Assembly (NCBI GenBank): GCA_002748355.1
Contig: PDSF01000027.1
Coordinates: forward strand, 242,535-306,534
DNA length: 64,000 nucleotides
Reading direction: 5' to 3'
From: Planctomycetota bacterium
GTDB taxonomy: Bacteria; Planctomycetota; UBA1135; GCA-002748355
A program made the translations under genes and the position numbers. How positions within the stretch are numbered: the stretch's first letter is position 1; each line of letters starts with the position of its first letter. The notes beneath the pieces are model-generated. The model made no database searches. It saw nothing but the letters and a program-made list of their open reading frames with translations, and had not been told where the DNA came from. Below, piece after piece: positions 61,222 through 64,000 of this stretch.

Positions 61222-62520
61222 ATGCTCAAGCGTCTCTTCAAACTCCAGGAACATCAGAGCACGGTGGGCCGCGAACTAGCTGCCGGTGTAACAACCTTCC
61301 TGACCATGGGGTACATCATCTTCGTGAACCCCGATATTCTCAGCGCCACGGGCATGGACAAGGGGGCCGTCATCACGGTCACGATCCTGGCCTCGGCTCT
61401 GGGCACCATCATGGCCGGGCTCTGGGCCAATGTGCCCTTTGCTATGGCGCCGGGCATGGGGCTCAATGCCTTCTTTGCCTTCACCCTGGTGCTGAGCAAA
61501 GGCGTGAGCTGGGAAACGGCTCTGGGCGTGGTGTTTGTATCGGGCGTGGTCTTCTTACTGCTGACGCTCCTGGGGGTGCGGCGCTACGTCATCGCGGCCA
61601 TTCCGATGGAAATGCGCCTGGCCATTGCTGCGGGAATCGGGCTGTTTATCACCTTCATTGGCTTCCAAAAGCTGGGCCTTATCGTGAATAACGATGCGGT
61701 TTTGGTGGGAATCGGGAAGTTAAACTCAACGGTGATCTTGGGTCTCATCGGCCTGCTCTTGATCGCCGTCCTGGAGATACGCAAGGTGCGGGGCGCCATC
61801 CTGATCAGCATCATCTTTACCACGGTGCTGGGCCTTATTTTTGGAGAAGTGCCCATGCCCGGCTCCGTGATAAGCGCCCCACCGAGTCCGGCGCCCGTCT
61901 TCCTAAAGATGGACATCCTGGGCGCCTTGCACTGGGGCATGATGGGCGCCGTTTTCACCTTCATGTTTGTGGACCTCTTTGACTCGGTGGGCACCATCGT
62001 CGCCTGCTCGTACGAAGCCGACCTGGTGAAGAAGGACGGGAGCATCGACCGAATCGATCGTGTGCTGGAAGCTGACGCCGTGGCGACGGTCGCCGGATCA
62101 CTGATGGGCACCAGCACCACCACCACCTATATCGAATCGGGCGCGGGCATTGCCGCCGGCGGGCGCACCGGGCTGGCCAATATGGCTACGGGATTGCTAT
62201 TCCTGATCGCTCTGTTCTTTACGCCGCTGATCAGCCTGGTGCCTTCCTTTGCCACCGCGCCAGCGCTGATCATTGTGGGCGTGTACATGTTCCGCAACGT
62301 AGGCCAAGTCGATTTCCGCCGCCTCGAAATCGGCATCCCCGCCTTCCTTACCATTATCCTGATGCCTTTAACCTATAGCATCAGCATAGGCTTAGCCTTT
62401 GGCTTCGTGGCCTATATCGTGGGCATGGTAGCGGTGGGCAAGATCAAGGACGTTCATCCTTTCTTATGGGCTATCGGCGCTATCTCGATATTGGATATCG
62501 CCTTGACCGCTGGGCATTAA
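61222..62520 (+). CDS. AzgA/PbuG-type hypoxanthine-guanine permease
   Basis: This 432-residue protein belongs to the NCS2 superfamily, AzgA branch, importing purine bases with protons. Motifs are TVGRELAAGVTTFLTMGYIIFVNP, MAPGMGLNAFFAFTLVL, DLFDSVGTIVA and MGTSTTTTYIESGAGIAAGGRTGL. It has twelve or more hydrophobic segments. ATG at 61222 starts just before the conserved domain; the longer frame to 61162 lacks a ribosome binding site. Codons use CTG, GTG, GGG and ATT more freely than neighbouring genes, which favour CTC and GTC, suggesting transfer. Its function overlaps the salvage operon at 25-30 kb, since imported purines could feed hpt. Confidence 0.92.
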   Translation: MLKRLFKLQEHQSTVGRELAAGVTTFLTMGYIIFVNPDILSATGMDKGAVITVTILASALGTIMAGLWANVPFAMAPGMGLNAFFAFTLVLSKGVSWETALGVVFVSGVVFLLLTLLGVRRYVIAAIPMEMRLAIAAGIGLFITFIGFQKLGLIVNNDAVLVGIGKLNSTVILGLIGLLLIAVLEIRKVRGAILISIIFTTVLGLIFGEVPMPGSVISAPPSPAPVFLKMDILGALHWGMMGAVFTFMFVDLFDSVGTIVACSYEADLVKKDGSIDRIDRVLEADAVATVAGSLMGTSTTTTYIESGAGIAAGGRTGLANMATGLLFLIALFFTPLISLVPSFATAPALIIVGVYMFRNVGQVDFRRLEIGIPAFLTIILMPLTYSISIGLAFGFVAYIVGMVAVGKIKDVHPFLWAIGAISILDIALTAGH

Positions 62521-62565
62521 GCAATGGCCATGGATCCCGGGACATAAATGCGAGCGGCCGCTGCC

Positions 62566-63987
62566 TCACAAGGTCAAGCTGGGCGTGCGTAGCCGAAAGC
62601 CGTCGCGGCCTTGGGCCAGCTGCCCCAGTAGAGCAATCGATTCTCCCGCCATGATGCTGCCGAAACCATGCTTCGCGCGCAGGGCGTCGAGAGCAGCGTC
62701 GAGCCGCCTTGCTGCCGGCCCGCCGAGGCCCGCCCTTGCTGCCCCGGGTGACGCTGCCCCGGGTGATGCTGCCCCGATATCGAGCGCCCCCTCAAAGAGC
62801 AGGGCCTGTTCGCGTTCCGGTAAGTCTCGAAGGCGGCTCAGCGTCAGCCCCAGCTTGCTCACCCGATAACGCTTCGAGAGCATGCTCTCCAGCAGCATGA
62901 GCGCTCGCGCCGTAATAAGCTCGCGACAGGCCGTCGGCGGACGGAGCGCCATGCCCCGCCGGAGGAACTCAGGAGGCACGCGACCCACAGCCAACGCCTT
63001 CTCTGGCAACGCCTCCAGCTGCAAGTGCAGATCAAGGCGTCCCGCCTGCCGAGCCTGGCGGCGAAGCGCCGCCGTCGCGCGGTCGCTCAGGTAGCTCATA
63101 TAGCCACGCAGCTCATCGGGATCGCCGCTCGGTATCCACAGCGAGCTGCTGCGTGAGAGCTGGGCACCGAGCCCCTCGCCCCAAGCCCCTCCCGCGTGCC
63201 CGAGCAGGACCCCGCCTTGCGGGCGCACCCGCGCATCCTTGTCGTTCGCGGGAAGACCCCGGAGCTTCCAGTAGAGTTCTTCGCCACGCTTGCCGAAGCT
63301 CGCCCGCATCAGCTCAAAATCCACGAGCCGCAGCTCAGCGACCGAGCGGATGCGATAGAGCGCCAGCTCCTGCGCAGTCTTGGGGCCGATCCCAGGAATC
63401 TCGCACAGGGGCACGCTGTCGAGAAAACTCCGCTCCCTCCCGGGCTCGACCAAGAACACCCCACCCGGCTTGGCCCGCGTCGTCGCCAGCCGGGCCAGGG
63501 TCCGGGTCGTGCCGATGCCCTGGGCCACCGACAGGCCCGTCTCCTGGCGCACCTCCTTGCGGATCCTCTCCGCGAGAGCCCGCGCCGCCCCCAGCCCATC
63601 GAGTTCCCTCGCAACGACCTCGCCAATATCTGCATAGAGGTCATCGAGTGAACTGAGCTCAACGCATGGAATATGCTGGGCCACGATCGCCGCCACCCGC
63701 TCGCGGAAGCGTGCCGCCCGCTGAGCGTCCCCTTCGCAGACGACCAGCTCCGGGCAGCGCCGCCTCGCCTCGGACAAGCGCATCGCGCTCTCCACCCCAC
63801 GCGCCTTGGCCTCATAAGAGCGCGAAGCCACCACGCCAGTGCCCACCGCCACCGGAGAACCAAGCAAGCTCGGCCTAAGCAGCTGCTCGACCGAAGCGAG
63901 GAAGGCATCGATGTCCAGGTGCAATAAGAGACGCCGTCGCGCCGGATGCCAGCTGCCCCATTCCATGCCCGGCAGCATACCTAACAT
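62566..63987 (-). CDS. Y-family DNA polymerase (DinB/Pol IV-like) with altered catalytic motif
   Basis: This translesion DNA polymerase copies damaged templates. The 473-residue protein has the first catalytic motif HLDIDAFLASVEQ, the palm motif LSSLDDLYADIG, where most members read S-x-D-E with glutamate as third metal ligand; here D115 is followed by D116. It also has the little-finger region and helix-hairpin-helix motif CEIPGIGPKTAQEL. The C-terminal part has a run GAASPGAASPGAA from a DNA repeat. The start is one of three ATGs (63987, 63978, 63966). No RecA- or ImuA-like neighbour is present in the window. Confidence 0.85.
   Translation of the reverse strand: MLGMLPGMEWGSWHPARRRLLLHLDIDAFLASVEQLLRPSLLGSPVAVGTGVVASRSYEAKARGVESAMRLSEARRRCPELVVCEGDAQRAARFRERVAAIVAQHIPCVELSSLDDLYADIGEVVARELDGLGAARALAERIRKEVRQETGLSVAQGIGTTRTLARLATTRAKPGGVFLVEPGRERSFLDSVPLCEIPGIGPKTAQELALYRIRSVAELRLVDFELMRASFGKRGEELYWKLRGLPANDKDARVRPQGGVLLGHAGGAWGEGLGAQLSRSSSLWIPSGDPDELRGYMSYLSDRATAALRRQARQAGRLDLHLQLEALPEKALAVGRVPPEFLRRGMALRPPTACRELITARALMLLESMLSKRYRVSKLGLTLSRLRDLPEREQALLFEGALDIGAASPGAASPGAARAGLGGPAARRLDAALDALRAKHGFGSIMAGESIALLGQLAQGRDGFRLRTPSLTL
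62738..62777. repeat. 15-base tandem repeat inside the Y-family polymerase gene
   Basis: GCTGCCCCGGGTGAC at 62738-62752 and GCTGCCCCGGGTGAT at 62753-62767 are followed by a partial third copy to 62777. It keeps the frame and encodes a Gly-Ala-Ala-Ser-Pro repeat on the minus strand. Confidence 0.75.
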
Positions 63988-64000
63988 CCACCTAAACTCA

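Noticed and set aside
1..64000. CRISPR array, tRNA or rRNA genes
   Set aside because: I saw no regularly spaced repeats and no T-loop or acceptor patterns in the gaps; a tRNA scan would be decisive.

Overview
The window is a GC-rich bacterial chromosome segment with tightly packed genes, many of them overlapping by ATGA, GTGA or TGATG stop/start junctions. The peptidoglycan genes (meso-DAP type MurE, MurF, MraY, MurG, MurC, MurB, FtsI, FtsW) show a walled bacterium. I cannot fix the lineage from sequence alone. The secreted kelch protein, the conserved CxxC protein at 19.6-20.1 kb, and a division/cell-wall cluster with no murD, ftsQ, ftsA or ftsZ in sight would suit a dcw-retaining Planctomycetota-type organism, but this is inference.

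Layout. 0-1.8 kb: biotin carboxylase (cut by the window edge) and a separate biotin carrier protein. 2-4.7 kb: a polytopic membrane protein and a membrane-anchored metallophosphoesterase. 4.7-19.1 kb: a minus-strand dcw cluster in the order mraZ, a coupled 67-codon ORF, rsmH, ftsL, ftsI, murE, murF, mraY, ftsW, a LysM protein, murG, murC, murB. It is preceded by an array of TGGGN repeats that look like MraZ operators. 19.5-23 kb: a zinc-ribbon-like protein, a HEAT-like lipoprotein, a YghO-like acetyltransferase and inorganic pyrophosphatase. 23-31 kb: a nucleoside salvage operon (hpt, cdd, deoA-type phosphorylase, CNT nucleoside transporter, purine nucleoside phosphorylase) that runs on into two paralogous GNAT proteins, with a uracil phosphoribosyltransferase gene divergent from hpt.

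31-41.7 kb: a divergent surface-polysaccharide locus. The minus arm has a polyprenyl-phosphate sugar transferase, a Wzy-like polymerase, a GT2 glycosyltransferase and a Wzx flippase with an extra C-terminal domain. The plus arm has a Wzz-like protein, a BY-kinase-like ATPase with a degraded P-loop, an acyltransferase, a GT-B glycosyltransferase and a methyltransferase. 41.7-45 kb: a MASE3/PAS/GAF hybrid histidine kinase broken by one in-frame TAG just after its H-box. 45-50.9 kb: a SnoaL-like protein, two PDZ proteins, a membrane anti-sigma-like protein, an ECF sigma factor, and accA. 51-57 kb: a kelch protein, poly(A) polymerase/CCA-type nucleotidyltransferase, panB and an HI0933-type flavoprotein. 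57-61 kb: an isolated rplC with a small basic ORF, beside a type II restriction-modification pair. 61-64 kb: an AzgA-type purine permease with foreign-looking codon use and a structured leader, then a Y-family DNA polymerase with an altered catalytic motif.

The most interesting points are the translationally coupled unknown ORF and MraZ operator array at the head of the dcw cluster, the amber-interrupted sensor kinase, the flippase fusion, the nucleoside transporter with an insertion of about 105 residues, and the two GNAT paralogues in the nucleoside operon. I did not find a CRISPR array, tRNA, rRNA, insertion sequence or a clearly new defence system. All recognitions are from reading motifs, without database searches.
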